Assembly (NCBI GenBank): GCA_029961685.1
Contig: JARWKL010000001.1
Coordinates: forward strand, 57,213,314-57,277,313
Reading direction: 5' to 3'
Source: Aristolochia californica
Lineage: Eukaryota; Streptophyta; Magnoliopsida; Piperales; Aristolochiaceae
DNA length: 64,000 bases
A program made the translations under genes and the position numbers. Below the pieces are notes generated by a model that worked only from the letters and a program-made list of their open reading frames with translations, ran no database searches and had not been told where the DNA came from. Below, in pieces: positions 34,555 through 44,403 of the stretch (position 1 is the first letter of the stretch; the number at the start of each line of letters is the position of its first letter).

Positions 34555-34735
34555 CCATCGCCCTCGTTCTAGCTCCTGCTCCCGCTACCGACTCTCAAGC
34601 CTGTTAACGAGCCAGCTCGAACCATGGTTTAATAGAGCTCGGCTCGTTAACACAAATGAAAGTGTTCGAGATCCAAATAAATCGAGTCGAACCGAGTTGG
34701 ACCCGAGCCGCTCACGAACCGGCTCGATTCGATTC
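33189..34735 (+). repeat. Dispersed repeat R1, copy 3 (fullest plus-strand copy)
   Basis: It starts GTAGGGGTGGCATCAAACC and runs through GAGCTCGAG-type and AT-rich DNA to a GC-rich segment with an open frame at 34345-34572 that contains the poly-C tract. It ends near AACCGGCTCGATTCGATTCC at about 34735. It aligns end to end with the inverted copy at 16803-18485. After it the GCD1 3'-flank-like sequence resumes near 34770. Confidence 0.7.
34519..34550. repeat. Poly-C tract of 32 bases
   Basis: An uninterrupted run of C in the GC-rich part of R1 copy 3. The inverted R1 copy has 15 G at the matching place (16993-17007). Runs this long are prone to sequencing or assembly length error. Confidence 0.95.
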
Positions 34736-35462
34736 CATTTTCTTTTCTTGAAAATGAACTTTACCCTGTCTTAACCTTTACTTTTTAGCTTTGTTCTCTT
34801 CTGTCTCCCTATTTTTTTTTCGTTTTAAATTTTCTTCTTGCAAAGCTCTTCTGTTTCTCATATTCTTCGTTGGTTTCCATTCTTCTTACCTTCTTTGTTT
34901 GAACTCTCTCTCTTTCTCATTGATTTTTGAGACTAGACTTGCCTTTCAGGAGAGACAATATAACTTGGTTTTGTAACTCATTTCAAATCTTAGATTGTGG
35001 ATCCATCATTTTATAAGATTAGGTAAGTCCTATGTTTTATGTGTATCGCCATAATTAACAATAGAACCCTTAAATATAATACTTATTAAGTGTAGACTCG
35101 TAGAAAATGTGTAAGACCATATCGAGTAGATGTACAATTTTTTTGACAATTAGGTGAGTTCATGTCAGATTGGGAAAATAATATAGGATAATGCATAAGA
35201 AAATACTCGGTAGGCCCACTAATTTGTTACAGTATATTATCTCATTTAAAATGTGTATGATAATAAGGAAAGACACGTACCACCGCCATTTTTACGAAGT
35301 ACATCATATAATTTTTAAAATGATTAAGATAAATTAGTCTAATGAATATTTATTATTTACTCTTTCAATTAAGATAATCTTCTTTTAAAAAAATATTTTA
35401 AGCTTCAATTGAGAGGTAAATTTATTCCAAGGGCTCTTTCAAAGAGCCAGACAACCAAAATA

Positions 35463-36058
35463 CTTTTGAGCATAAGAAATTGTTATGGGTGGCGCTAAAC
35501 CAAATTGTCTTGCAAACTGCTTGAGTTTGACTCAATTTAGCTTTTACTTGAGTTGGGAAAGTTGGAATAAGATTTGTTTAGTATAACAAAACAAACTCAA
35601 GATTTTTCAAATTCGTCTTGTTAGCTCGTGAGCTAACTCATTAGCATAGATTTTCTAATAAAAATTGCCTATATCCTAATTGCTCTTTAGTTTGCTGATA
35701 ATTGCTTTTATTTACCTCAAAACTCAAAAAAATTCAGTTGTTCAACCTTTCGAGTCCCTTAACATCTAATCTTACTGTTTGCCAATAAAATAAATACTTT
35801 TGATGGAGAAATTTGCTTATTCTATTAATTCAATTAAGATGCTTATTATATATTAGTATGCTCCATAGTCTATAACTCATTTGTATGTTCAACTCAATAG
35901 TATTAAGCTCATTACCAAATTCTCTCTTTATTTTTGTAATTTTTTGTTCTAATAGTTTCATATGTATATTGAGTTCAAACACAACTTCCTTATTTAAAAT
36001 TTTCAAGCTAGAGCTCGAGTTTGAGCGCTCGAGCTTGACTCAACTTGATGTCACCCTG
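35463..36058 (+). repeat. Repeat R3, copy 1
   Basis: It starts AAGAAATTGTTATGGGTGGC and ends GACTCAACTTGATGTCACCC. Homologous blocks are 38236-38831 and 40797-41392. The ends (GGGTGGC and GTCACCC) are short imperfect inverted repeats, reminiscent of R1. No coding domain is seen. Confidence 0.55.
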
Positions 36059-36282
36059 GAAGTTGCTATTTGGGCCCAAAAAGATGTTTTTTTTTATTAT
36101 GATCTTCCTTGGAATTCAAAGAAGAATCTAAAGCACTTGCTTGAATTTATAAAGAAGCTTTAGAGGGTGTTGAATTTATGAAAAAAAGACAAAGTTTCCA
36201 ATATAACTTTAGTATATAATACCTAATTCATAATAAAAGAAATTAATAAAATCCAAATACAATTAAAATACGCTTGTCCATA
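36059..36282. other. Spacer between R3 and F-box copy 2, duplicated at 41393-41613
   Basis: The two copies are nearly identical. A short plus-strand frame (AIWAQKDVFFYYDLPWNSKK) reads like coding sequence, but I cannot name a family. Confidence 0.4.
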
Positions 36283-37410
36283 TCAAACTTTCTGGTACGT
36301 GAATGGCAGCTCGAACCTCCAATTGCTGGCATCATGAGGAGGCAATTCGGTCATCGTCCGCTTAGAGATGTCATAGCAAACCAGAATTTCTCGTATTTGT
36401 AGATGGATGACTTGAAGGTGCTCATTGAAAGCACAAACCCGGAGCGTGTAAGGATGGAGCTGTTGGGGTGGATCGACGGCCTGAATAAGCATGGAGCTCA
36501 ATGTTGTCATGGAGACATGTTAGATTTCTCGCCACAGACCTTCAGTACCAATCACCTCGTCCAGAACCCATATGTAGAGTCCATGAGTTTCACAGATTTG
36601 ACAGTAGTGGAGGCGGCCCTCTGATTCGTATAACAGTCCACGCGAGAGGGGCACAACCATCGGCAATTTTATGAGTCGAAAAAGCTGTCTTTTCGAGCAC
36701 AATATGACCAAGTAGGAATGCCGAACCCAATACAGACTCCCATCGAAACAAAGGGAAGAAGCACCCAGACAAAAGCTGTCAAGAAAGAGACGCACAAGCT
36801 CATCATTAGAATCATCAGAAAATTTTGCAGGTTTTATCTTCCATTCACTGGTCTCGGAGTTGAAGATTGCAACATCGAGATCACACTGGAATCGTCTTCT
36901 GTTAGCTCCACTGGAATGGCGCAGGTAAGTGACCATAAATCTGTAGTGATTGCCTTTTGAGTTGGGCATAAGACCTAAACCAATCGGGTAACGATCATAC
37001 TCCATTGATCTGAAAAGACGAAGCCGAGGAAGAACTGTGGTAAGCTTGGTACCAGGGCTGTAAATATGGTAATCAAGCTCACGATCCTTTTCGTTTTTGT
37101 TGCAGTAGAAGATGAAGCCGTTGCATGAACCCACATTCCAAACACCGAGCAGAGAATGGAAGACGAAAGTGTCCTCGAGTGTGAGAGAGCCTTTATCGTC
37201 CATGCGATAGAACAAGCCTTCAAGTGCGCCTCCACTGGAAGACCGCATGAAGAGGACGAAACCGAAGTCTGTTGATTTGGGAGGGAAAGAATCAAATTCC
37301 GCAATCAGATTCTTCCACTCTTCTGAAACAACTTTACACCTGAGCCGTGATTTCTTCGGCAAACGAGAAAGAATATCAATCAGTATATCTTCAGGCAAAC
37401 TGACCTCCAT
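36283..37410 (-). pseudogene. F-box protein, copy 2, with a premature stop
   Basis: Its sequence is very close to copies 1 and 3. The ATG is at 37410-37408 and the F-box is intact (SLPEDILIDILSRLPKKS). The frame stops at a TAA at 36520-36522 after 296 residues; the other copies have TAC (Tyr) in the motif WREIYHVSV. Past this stop the frame stays open for about 78 further codons to the usual C-terminus (FTYQKV). The lesion is therefore one base and recent. A truncated protein with F-box could still be made. The closest relative is copy 3 (shared RLRC and VVSEEWKNLI, against RFRC and VVSKDWKNLI in copy 1). Confidence 0.88.
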
Positions 37411-37485
37411 TAGAACAACAAGAGTAGAACCGCACAACGAAACAAGGATGGAAGACGTCGATCAAGATATGGCAACGCCACGGGA

Positions 37486-37493
37486 ACTTATAC
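37486..37493 (-). promoter_or_regulatory. Candidate TATA box of F-box copy 2
   Basis: On the minus strand GTATAAGT lies about 76 bp upstream of the ATG at 37410, matching the position in copies 1 and 3. Confidence 0.4.
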
Positions 37494-37689
37494 GGTAAAA
37501 GAGTGTACCTGTTTGAGTTTAATTTGGATTCTCTTTTTCTAAGAGTTGCCCTCTACGTAGTCCTTGTTAAATTAGGAATTCTACTTTCCTTCCATGATCC
37601 TTCTGACCTGCTTGGATCCTTCGCTGCCCGCAGCTTTAGACAGTTAACGGAGCTCGGTTCAGGGAGGTGGGTCAAGCTTTAGACAGTTA

Positions 37690-38215
37690 AGCTTTAGAGA
37701 GAATTTTTATTAATAAAATATTTTAATAGATTTTAACTTGTGATAAATTACTAAATACTTAAAAATTAAATTCATTTTAGTTAATTAATTAATTATAAAA
37801 AATTAATTAAACAAATACTTACTTTATAATATTAAAATAGTTAATCAAATTGTTATTTTTTAAGATCTAATTTCTAACTCCTAAACTAGTAATTAAATAT
37901 AATATTAACCATCATTAATTTATATAAAAATGAATTTTTATTATATAATGTTAGTCTATTAACTCTTAAGATAGTTGTACTTAAAATTTTTTATTAATAA
38001 ACTAAGATAGAGTTTAACTTGTGAGAAATTAAAAAATTAATTTATTTATTTATTATAAATTAAAGATTTAAAAATAAAATAATTTTAAAAAGGCTTGCTT
38101 TTATAATATCAAAATAGTTAATCAAATATTTGTTGGTGGCTTCAAACTTGTACAAATTTTGGTGTATATGACATATGCAAACGACTATGAGATTTCTTCC
38201 ATAATAGAAGACGAA
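37690..38215. repeat. AT-rich block R2, copy 4
   Basis: Same composition and motif order as 30440-30900. It ends in GAGATTTCTTCCATAATAGAAGA, split here only by display length. Repeat R3 follows. Confidence 0.55.
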
Positions 38216-38235
38216 CTAAATACTCTTGAGCATAA

Positions 38236-38831
38236 GAAATTGCGAGGGGTGGCCTTAAGCGAAACTAATTCCCAAACTATAAGAAATTGCAAGGGGTGGC
38301 CTTAAGCGAAACTAATTCCCAAACTGCTTGAGTTCGGTTCAATTTAGCTTTTTACTTGAGTTGGAAAACTTGGAATAAGGTTCGTTAAGTATAACAAACC
38401 AGACTCGAAATTTTCCATATTTGGCTTGTTAGCTCGTGAGCTAACTCGTTAACATAAATTTTCTTATGAGAATAGCCTATATCCAAATTGCTATCGTTAG
38501 TTCCCTCTTTAGTTTGTTGATAATTGCTCTTATTCAACCTTTCGAGTCCCTTAACATATGGTGCTACTATTTGGCAATAGAATAAATGCTATTGATAGAG
38601 AAATTTGCTCGTTCTATTAGGTCAATGAAGATGCCTGTTATATATTAGTGTGATTTGTTGTAAAGTCTTAAACTCATTTGTAATAGTGTATAGTTCGATA
38701 GTGCTTAGTTCATTACCAAATTCTCTCTTTATTTTTGTAATTTTTTTAATGGTTTCAAATGTATATTGAGTTCAAACACAACTTCCTCATTTAAAAATTT
38801 CCAACTCCAGCTCGAGTTAGAGCTTGAATTT
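38236..38831 (+). repeat. Repeat R3, copy 2 (tandem start, joined to Copia)
   Basis: The first 48 bp or so (AAGAAATTGCAAGGGGTGGC...) are duplicated in tandem (38236 and 38281). The 3' end is cut at about 38831, where Copia integrase sequence begins, so it lacks the GTCACCC end. Confidence 0.55.
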
Positions 38832-39246
38832 ACTACCACATGCTTGTAAACTCATCTCCTCACCTTTGGCATTCATCATTAACTTTCTTGTCCACATACA
38901 CCTGCTCAAAATGGACGTGTTTCACACAAACATCATCATGTGACTGAGACTAGTGTGGCACTTCATTTTCACTCCCATCTCTCTCCTCGTTTTCTGGGTT
39001 GAAGCATTCAAAACTATAACTTACATCATCAACCGTTTACCTACACCACTTCTTGGAGGTAAATCAATGTTTGAACTTTTATATGGTTCCTTTTAGAACT
39101 ATTAAATTTTTCATCCCTTTGATTGTCGTGTTTATACTTGCTTTCGTGATTATAAGTCTAATAAATTTTCACCATGCAATATTCCCTGTATTTTCTATAT
39201 GGTTACAATTCCACTTATAAATAGTTTCGCTGCCTTGATCCCATCA
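38832..39246 (+). mobile_element. Truncated Copia pol fragment, copy 3
   Basis: It covers only the integrase C-terminal part, homologous to 27051-27462. The 3' end is the same Copia-to-GCD1 junction as in copies 1 and 2 (CCCATCACAGTGGAGAAAC). The 5' end is joined to R3, so this copy has a separate left breakpoint. Confidence 0.8.
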
Positions 39247-39820
39247 CAGTGGAGAAACTAGGCAAACAAGCAAAATGTGGCAGAGACGGTGGCTGGAAGT
39301 TCGTGAACGTGTCGGATGGGTCAAGCCAACCACTAAATAAGATGGAGAAAATGTTTGTCTGAAGGGAGACACCACGGCATAGGCATCGGATTCTTCCATG
39401 ATTGAGTTCATCTAAGAGGATTTTGTAGGCAATAGTGCAATTGTGGAGCTAGAACCTTACGATGTTCTTTTGCAAGTAAAACCAAGAAGGTTGATTAAAA
39501 CGACGTGTGGTACTCGAATCAACTGTTTGATTTGTCAGTGGTTCCAAAGTTGGGTTATGTGAATTGGTTTGATGTGGGTGAAAGTATTGGTGTCAACTAT
39601 CAATTGCTTTCTAGTCAACACGAACTTGTTTGGTGAAATGAATCTTCAACCAATGAAATCTGGTCCCTCTCTTTTTAGCTATGTTCTCTTTTGTCTCCCT
39701 CTCTTTCAGCTCGTCTCCCTATTTTTTTTTTTCCTTTGAAATTTCTTCTTGCAAAGCTCTTCTATTTCTCATATTCTTCGTTGGTTTCCATTCTTCTTAC
39801 CTTGTTTGTTTGCACTTTGG
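39247..39820 (+). pseudogene. GCD1 exon 3 plus 3' flank, longest duplicated copy
   Basis: It matches GCD1 25012-25162 and onward into the 3' flank to about 25690, with indels. In the GCD1 frame it has a TGA where GCD1 has CAG (Gln), inside the MFVQRE motif. The start of exon 3 and all earlier exons are missing. It lacks the R1 insertion of copies 1 and 2 and so preserves an earlier state of the fusion. Confidence 0.82.
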
Positions 39821-39824
39821 TTCC

Positions 39825-40227
39825 TGTTGGAAGACAGGGTCTAAGCCTACACGACCAAGGAAGACCCATATATCCAAGTGTATTAGAAGATGGGCCCAAG
39901 CCCATAAGACCATGGAAGACCCATGCTAGCAAGAGATATAGAAGATGGGCTCAAGGCCCATATATCAAGGAGAAGGCCCATAGTCCCACATACATTGATG
40001 GCAGGATGGTAAATAAAAAGTCATCTAATAGAGATGGCATTGATGTAATGAAGTTAAAGTTCAAGGGTATTTTTATAATATAGTACTTTCATAAATCTAT
40101 AAATAGAGCTCAAGGGGGAGGGTTAGGAATCATCAATTCTATAACCCTTCTTCTTCCAGTTTTCTCCCAATAAGTTTCTTTCCCTTTTTATCCATGAGCT
40201 AAATTCATGGAGTCCTGAAAATCAACA
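39825..40227 (+). mobile_element. Solo LTR inserted in the GCD1 3'-flank copy
   Basis: It runs from TGTTGGAAGACAGGG to ...AAAATCAACA (inverted ends TGTTG/CAACA; the right end could be at 40239). A TATA-like TCTATAAATAGAGC is near 40095. The homologous flank at 34905 and 25690 is uninterrupted. No internal retrotransposon sequence is found, so it is a solo LTR. The target-site duplication is unclear because CT-repeats abut the 3' side. Confidence 0.6.
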
Positions 40228-40239
40228 GTTTCATTGTTC

Positions 40240-40266
40240 ATCTCTCTCTCTCTCTCTCTCTCTCTC
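40240..40266. repeat. (TC)n microsatellite
   Basis: About 13 TC units directly after the solo LTR, expanded from the CTCTCTCTC in the GCD1 3' flank. Confidence 0.9.
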
Positions 40267-40796
40267 ACAGGAGAGAGAGTATAGCTTGGTTTTGTAACTC
40301 ATTTCAAAGCTTAGATTGTGGGTCTATCATTTTATAAGATTAGGTAGGTCCTACGTTGTATGTCTATCACCATAATCAACAATAGAACCCTTAAATATAA
40401 TACTCATTAAGTGTAGACTCGTATCAAATGTGTAAGACCATATCAAGTAGATGTACTATTTTTGGACAATTAGGTGAGTTCATGTCTGATTGAGAAAATA
40501 ATATAAGATAATGCATAAGAAAATACTCGGTAGGCCCACTAATTTGTTACAGTATATTATCTCATATAACATGTGTATGATAATAAGAAAAGATATGTAC
40601 CACCGCCTTTTATACGAAGTACATCATATAATTTTTTAATTGATTAAGATAAATTAGTCCAATGAATATTTATTATTTACTCTTTCAATTAATATAATCT
40701 TCTTTTTAAAAAAAAAATTAAGCTTCAATAGAGAGGTAGTTTTATTCCAAGAGCTCTTTCAAAGAGCCAGACAACCAAAATACTTTTGAGCATAAG

Positions 40797-41392
40797 AAAT
40801 TGTTACGGGTGGCACTAAGCCAAATTAACTTGCAAACTGCTTGAGTTTGGCTCGATTTAGCTTTTACTTGAGTTGGGAAATTTGGAATAAGGTTTGTTAA
40901 GTATAGCAAAACAAAGTCGAGATTTTCCAAACTCGTCTTGTTAGCTCGTGAGCTAACTCATTAGCATAGATTTTCTAATGAAAATAGCCTCTATCCTAAT
41001 TGTTTTTGTTAGTTCCCTCTTTAGTTTGTTGATAATTGTTCTTATTTACCTCAAAACTCAAAGATTATCAGTTGTTCAACCTTTCGAGTCCCTTAACATC
41101 TTATTTGACTGCTTACCAACAGAATAAATACTATTGATGGAGAAATTTGCTCATTCTATTAGTTCAATTAAGATGCCTTTTATATATTAGTATGCTTCAT
41201 AGTCTAGAACTCATTTGTAATAATGTGCAATTCAATAGTATTAAGCTCATTACCAAATTCTCTCTTTATTTTTGTAATTTTTTGTTCTTATAGTTTCATA
41301 TGTATATTGAACACAACTTTCTTATTTAAAATTTTCGAGTTCGAGCTCGAGTTTGAGCGCTCAAAGCTTGACTCAACTTGATGTCACCCTAG
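40797..41392 (+). repeat. Repeat R3, copy 3
   Basis: Near end-to-end match to 35463-36058, within a longer paralogous block: 34940-37600 corresponds to about 40265-42960. Confidence 0.55.
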
Positions 41393-41613
41393 AAGTTGCT
41401 ATTTGGACCCAAAAAGATGTTTTTTTTTATTATGATCTTCCTTGAAATTCAAAGAAGAATCTAAAGCACTTGCTTGAATTTATAAAGAAGCTTTAGAGGG
41501 TGTTGAATTTATGGGGAAAAAAAGTTTCCAATATAACTTTAGTAATATAATACCTAATTCATAATAGAAGAAATTAATAAAATCCAAATACAATTAAAAT
41601 ACGCTTGTCCAAA

Positions 41614-42735
41614 TCAAACTTTCTGGTACGTGAATGGCAGCTCGAACCTCCAATTGCTGGCATCATGAGGAGGCAACTCGGTCATCGTCCGCTTAGAGAT
41701 GTCATAGCAAACCAGACTTTCTCGTATTTGTAGAAGGATGATTTGAAGGTGATCATTGAAAGCACAGACCCGGTAGGAGTAAAGATGGAACCGTTCGGCT
41801 GAAAAGACGGCCTGAATAAGCATGGAGCTCAATGTTGTCACGGAGACATGGTAGATTTCTCGCCACCTACCTTCAGTACCGATCACCTCGTCCAGAACCC
41901 AGATGTAGAGTCCATGAGTTTGACAGATTTGGCAGTAGTGGAGGCGGCCCTCTGATTCGCATAACAGTCCACGCGAGAGAGGCACAACCATCGGCAATTT
42001 GATGAGTCGAAAAAGCTGTCTCTTCGAGCAGAATCTGACCAAGTACGAAACCTCAACCCAATATAGACTCCCATCGAAACAAAGGGAAGAAGCACCCAGA
42101 CAAAAGCTGTCAAGAAAGAGACGCACAAGCTCATCATTAGAATCATCAGAAAATTTTGCAGGTTTTATCTTCCATTCACTGGTCTCGGAGTTGAAGATTG
42201 CAACATCGAAATCACACGAGAATCGTCTTCTGTTCGCTCCACTGGAATGGCGCAGGTAAGTGACCATAAATCTGTAGTGATTGCCTTTTGAGTTGGGCAT
42301 AAGACCTAAACCAATCGGGTAACGATCATACTCCATTGATCTGCAAAGACGAAGCCGAGGAAGAACTGTGGTAAGCTTGGTACCAGGGCTGTAAATATGG
42401 TAATCAAACTCACGATCCTTTTCGTTTTTGTTGCAGTAGAAGATGACGCCGTTGCATGAACCCACATTCCCGAGCAGAGAATGGAAGACGAAAGAGTCTT
42501 CGAGTGTGAGAGACCCTTTATCGTCCATGCGATAGAACAAGCCTTCAAGTGCGCCTTCAGTGGAGGACCGCATTAAGAGGACGAAACCGAAGTCTGTTGA
42601 CTTGGGAGGGAAAGAATCAAATTCCGCAATCAGATTCTTCCACTCTTCTGAAACAATTTCACACCTGAGCCGTGATTTCTTCGGCAAACGAGAAAGAATA
42701 TCAATCAGTATATCTTCAGGCAAACTGACCGCCAT
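41614..42735 (-). CDS. F-box protein, copy 3 (intact)
   Basis: A single-exon frame of 373 residues from the ATG at 42735-42733. The F-box occupies about residues 3-40 (SLPEDILIDILSRLPKKS, then EEWKNLI), followed by the same FBA-like C-terminal half as copy 1. The Tyr codon that is a stop in copy 2 is intact (WREIYHVSV). Relative to copy 1 it lacks two residues, before GSCNGV. The role is probably an SCF substrate receptor with unknown target. The upstream 1 kb (42763-43783), up to the first Rab codons, is paralogous to 30219-31348. F-box and Rab promoter sequences were therefore duplicated as one unit. Confidence 0.9.
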   Translation of the reverse strand: MAVSLPEDILIDILSRLPKKSRLRCEIVSEEWKNLIAEFDSFPPKSTDFGFVLLMRSSTEGALEGLFYRMDDKGSLTLEDSFVFHSLLGNVGSCNGVIFYCNKNEKDREFDYHIYSPGTKLTTVLPRLRLCRSMEYDRYPIGLGLMPNSKGNHYRFMVTYLRHSSGANRRRFSCDFDVAIFNSETSEWKIKPAKFSDDSNDELVRLFLDSFCLGASSLCFDGSLYWVEVSYLVRFCSKRQLFRLIKLPMVVPLSRGLLCESEGRLHYCQICQTHGLYIWVLDEVIGTEGRWREIYHVSVTTLSSMLIQAVFSAERFHLYSYRVCAFNDHLQIILLQIRESLVCYDISKRTMTELPPHDASNWRFELPFTYQKV

Positions 42736-42809
42736 TAAAACAACAAGAGTAGAACCGCACAACGAAACAAGGATGGAAGACGTCGATCAAGATATGGCAA
42801 CGCCACGGG

Positions 42810-42818
42810 AATTTATAC
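42810..42818 (-). promoter_or_regulatory. Candidate TATA box of F-box copy 3
   Basis: On the minus strand GTATAAATT lies about 75 bp upstream of the ATG. This is the best TATA match among the three copies. Confidence 0.45.
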
Positions 42819-42974
42819 GGTAAAAGAGTCTACCAGTTTGAGTTTAACTTGGATTCTAAGAGTTGCCCTTCTACGTAGTCCTTGTTAAATTAGGAATCCT
42901 ACTTTCCTTCCATGATCCTTGGCTGACCTGCTTGGATCCCTTCTCTGCCCGCTGCTTTAGACAGTTAACGGAGC

Positions 42975-43100
42975 TCGGTTCTAATTTAAAAAATGCTTAC
43001 TTTTATAATATCAAAATAGTTAATCAAATATTTGCTGGTGGCTTCAAACTTGTACAAATTGTGGTGTATATGACACATACAAAACTAACTAAAATTCTCA
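42975..43100. repeat. AT-rich block R2, copy 5 (short)
   Basis: It retains only the right end of R2 (TATCAAAATAGTTAATCAAA through GACACATAC). It lies between the F-box upstream region and the Rab leader. Confidence 0.5.
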
Positions 43101-43749
43101 TGTGAGATCATTTTCCACAATAATTCTGACTCTTCTATATCTGATCTTCAGAGCGATTTGCCAGAAATTTGCCAATAACTTCACATAAAATAACGGAATT
43201 AGTTATATTTTTGCTCTTTTGCCTTCTTTCCTAGTATATTGCAGGGGTAGAACAAAAACTGGTAAATTGCAGGGGGGCGTGTTCCCAATCCGAACAGTAA
43301 CGCGAGGGAGAAAAAAATGCAATACAATCAATTCTGCGTTCAGTTTTAATTTCATCCATCTGCTTAGGCCCCATTCACAGAAAAATGGTTGTCATGCAGC
43401 TTTCATACTTGCAACTGCTCCAAGAGTCGTTTGGGAGCTGTCAATATTCTACAATGGTGCAGAAAATAATATTTATCTACCAGAAAGCAAAATAGTTTTT
43501 CAAAAGGAAAAATAAATGAATCTCCACCTGCCATTTTCAGAGACTAACAAGGCTCTATCGGCTGGTAGTGAAAATCATAGAGAAAAACAACAGAGGCTGG
43601 AAATAATAAAGATGCTGCGGACCCCTTAAAAAAATACAGTAAAAAGCAGATTAAAAAATATGATCAAGATAACAACAGGCACAAAGGGCTATGCACATGT
43701 GACCAGCTTACCATAAATCTGACTCCTCCTTTTGCCTGTTTCAACAACA

Positions 43750-44403
43750 ATGGATTATGTGTTCAAATTGGTGGTTATCGGCGACTCTGCTGTTGGGAAG
43801 ACCCAGCTCTAATGCAGATTCTCCAGAAACGAGTTCTGCTGTGATGGGATGGCCACAGTTGGAGTAGAGTTCCAGACCAAGACGATTTTTATAGAGAAGA
43901 AGCTCATCAAGGCTCAGATATGGGACACTGTGGGTCAAGAAAGGTACAGATCAATCACAAGTGCTTACTACCGTGGGGCGCTTGGTGCTCTCATTGTGTA
44001 TGATATAACCAAGTGGCCGAGCTTCGAGCAAGTGCCTCGGTGGTTAGAGGACCTTCGGATGCATGCAGACCCAAGTGTAGTCATCATGTTGATTGGGAAC
44101 AAGTGTGATCTTGAAGGGTTGAGATCTGTATCAGTGGAGACAGGACGGGAGTTTGCAGAGATAGAAGGGCTGTTGTTTCTGGAAACTTCAGCCATGGATG
44201 CAACTAATGTAGAGAAGGTTTTTCTTACAGTATTGGAGCGGATTTACAAGGTAAGTACCCGGAAATGTCTCGACATCAATGACCTTAGGTGCTCAAACCT
44301 AGTTTCCAAGGGACAAGGTTGGGTGTACAGGAAGATCAAGAAAGATATTCTTGTTGCTCTGCCTAAGTACAAGGGATGGTTTTATTTTTTCCTTATCCAC
44401 TGA
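43750..44403 (+). pseudogene. RABA-type small GTPase with an early stop
   Basis: The frame from the ATG at 43750 encodes a Rab11/RABA GTPase: P-loop GDSAVGKT (residues 11-18), switch I region ATVGVEF, G3 WDTVGQE, Rab motif [13 protein letters not shown]4 NKCDL and G5 ETSAM. RABA proteins control trans-Golgi/endosome to plasma membrane traffic. Codon 21 is TAA (43810-43812), directly after GKTQL where a Leu or similar is expected. The rest stays open for about 196 more codons. G3 has Val in place of the usual Ala. The end is unusual: no C-terminal Cys pair for prenylation is visible before the stop at 44403. No intron was found. Either a pseudogene or a single-base lesion in a recently working copy; re-initiation at Met-34 would lack the P-loop. 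Confidence 0.85.

Noticed and set aside
34345..34572. Pro-rich open frame with a run of 14 Pro as a gene
   Set aside because: It lies within repeat R1 and its Pro run comes from the poly-C tract.
39247..39410. Third GCD1 exon 3 copy as a functional alternative last exon
   Set aside because: It has an in-frame TGA inside the MFVQRE motif, lacks the exon start and acceptor, and is joined to Copia DNA.
44248..44256. AAGGTAAGT in the Rab frame as a true splice donor
   Set aside because: Translation continues in a Rab-like way for about 20 residues past it (RKCLDIND and KGQ), so it is more likely coding. It remains a point to check.
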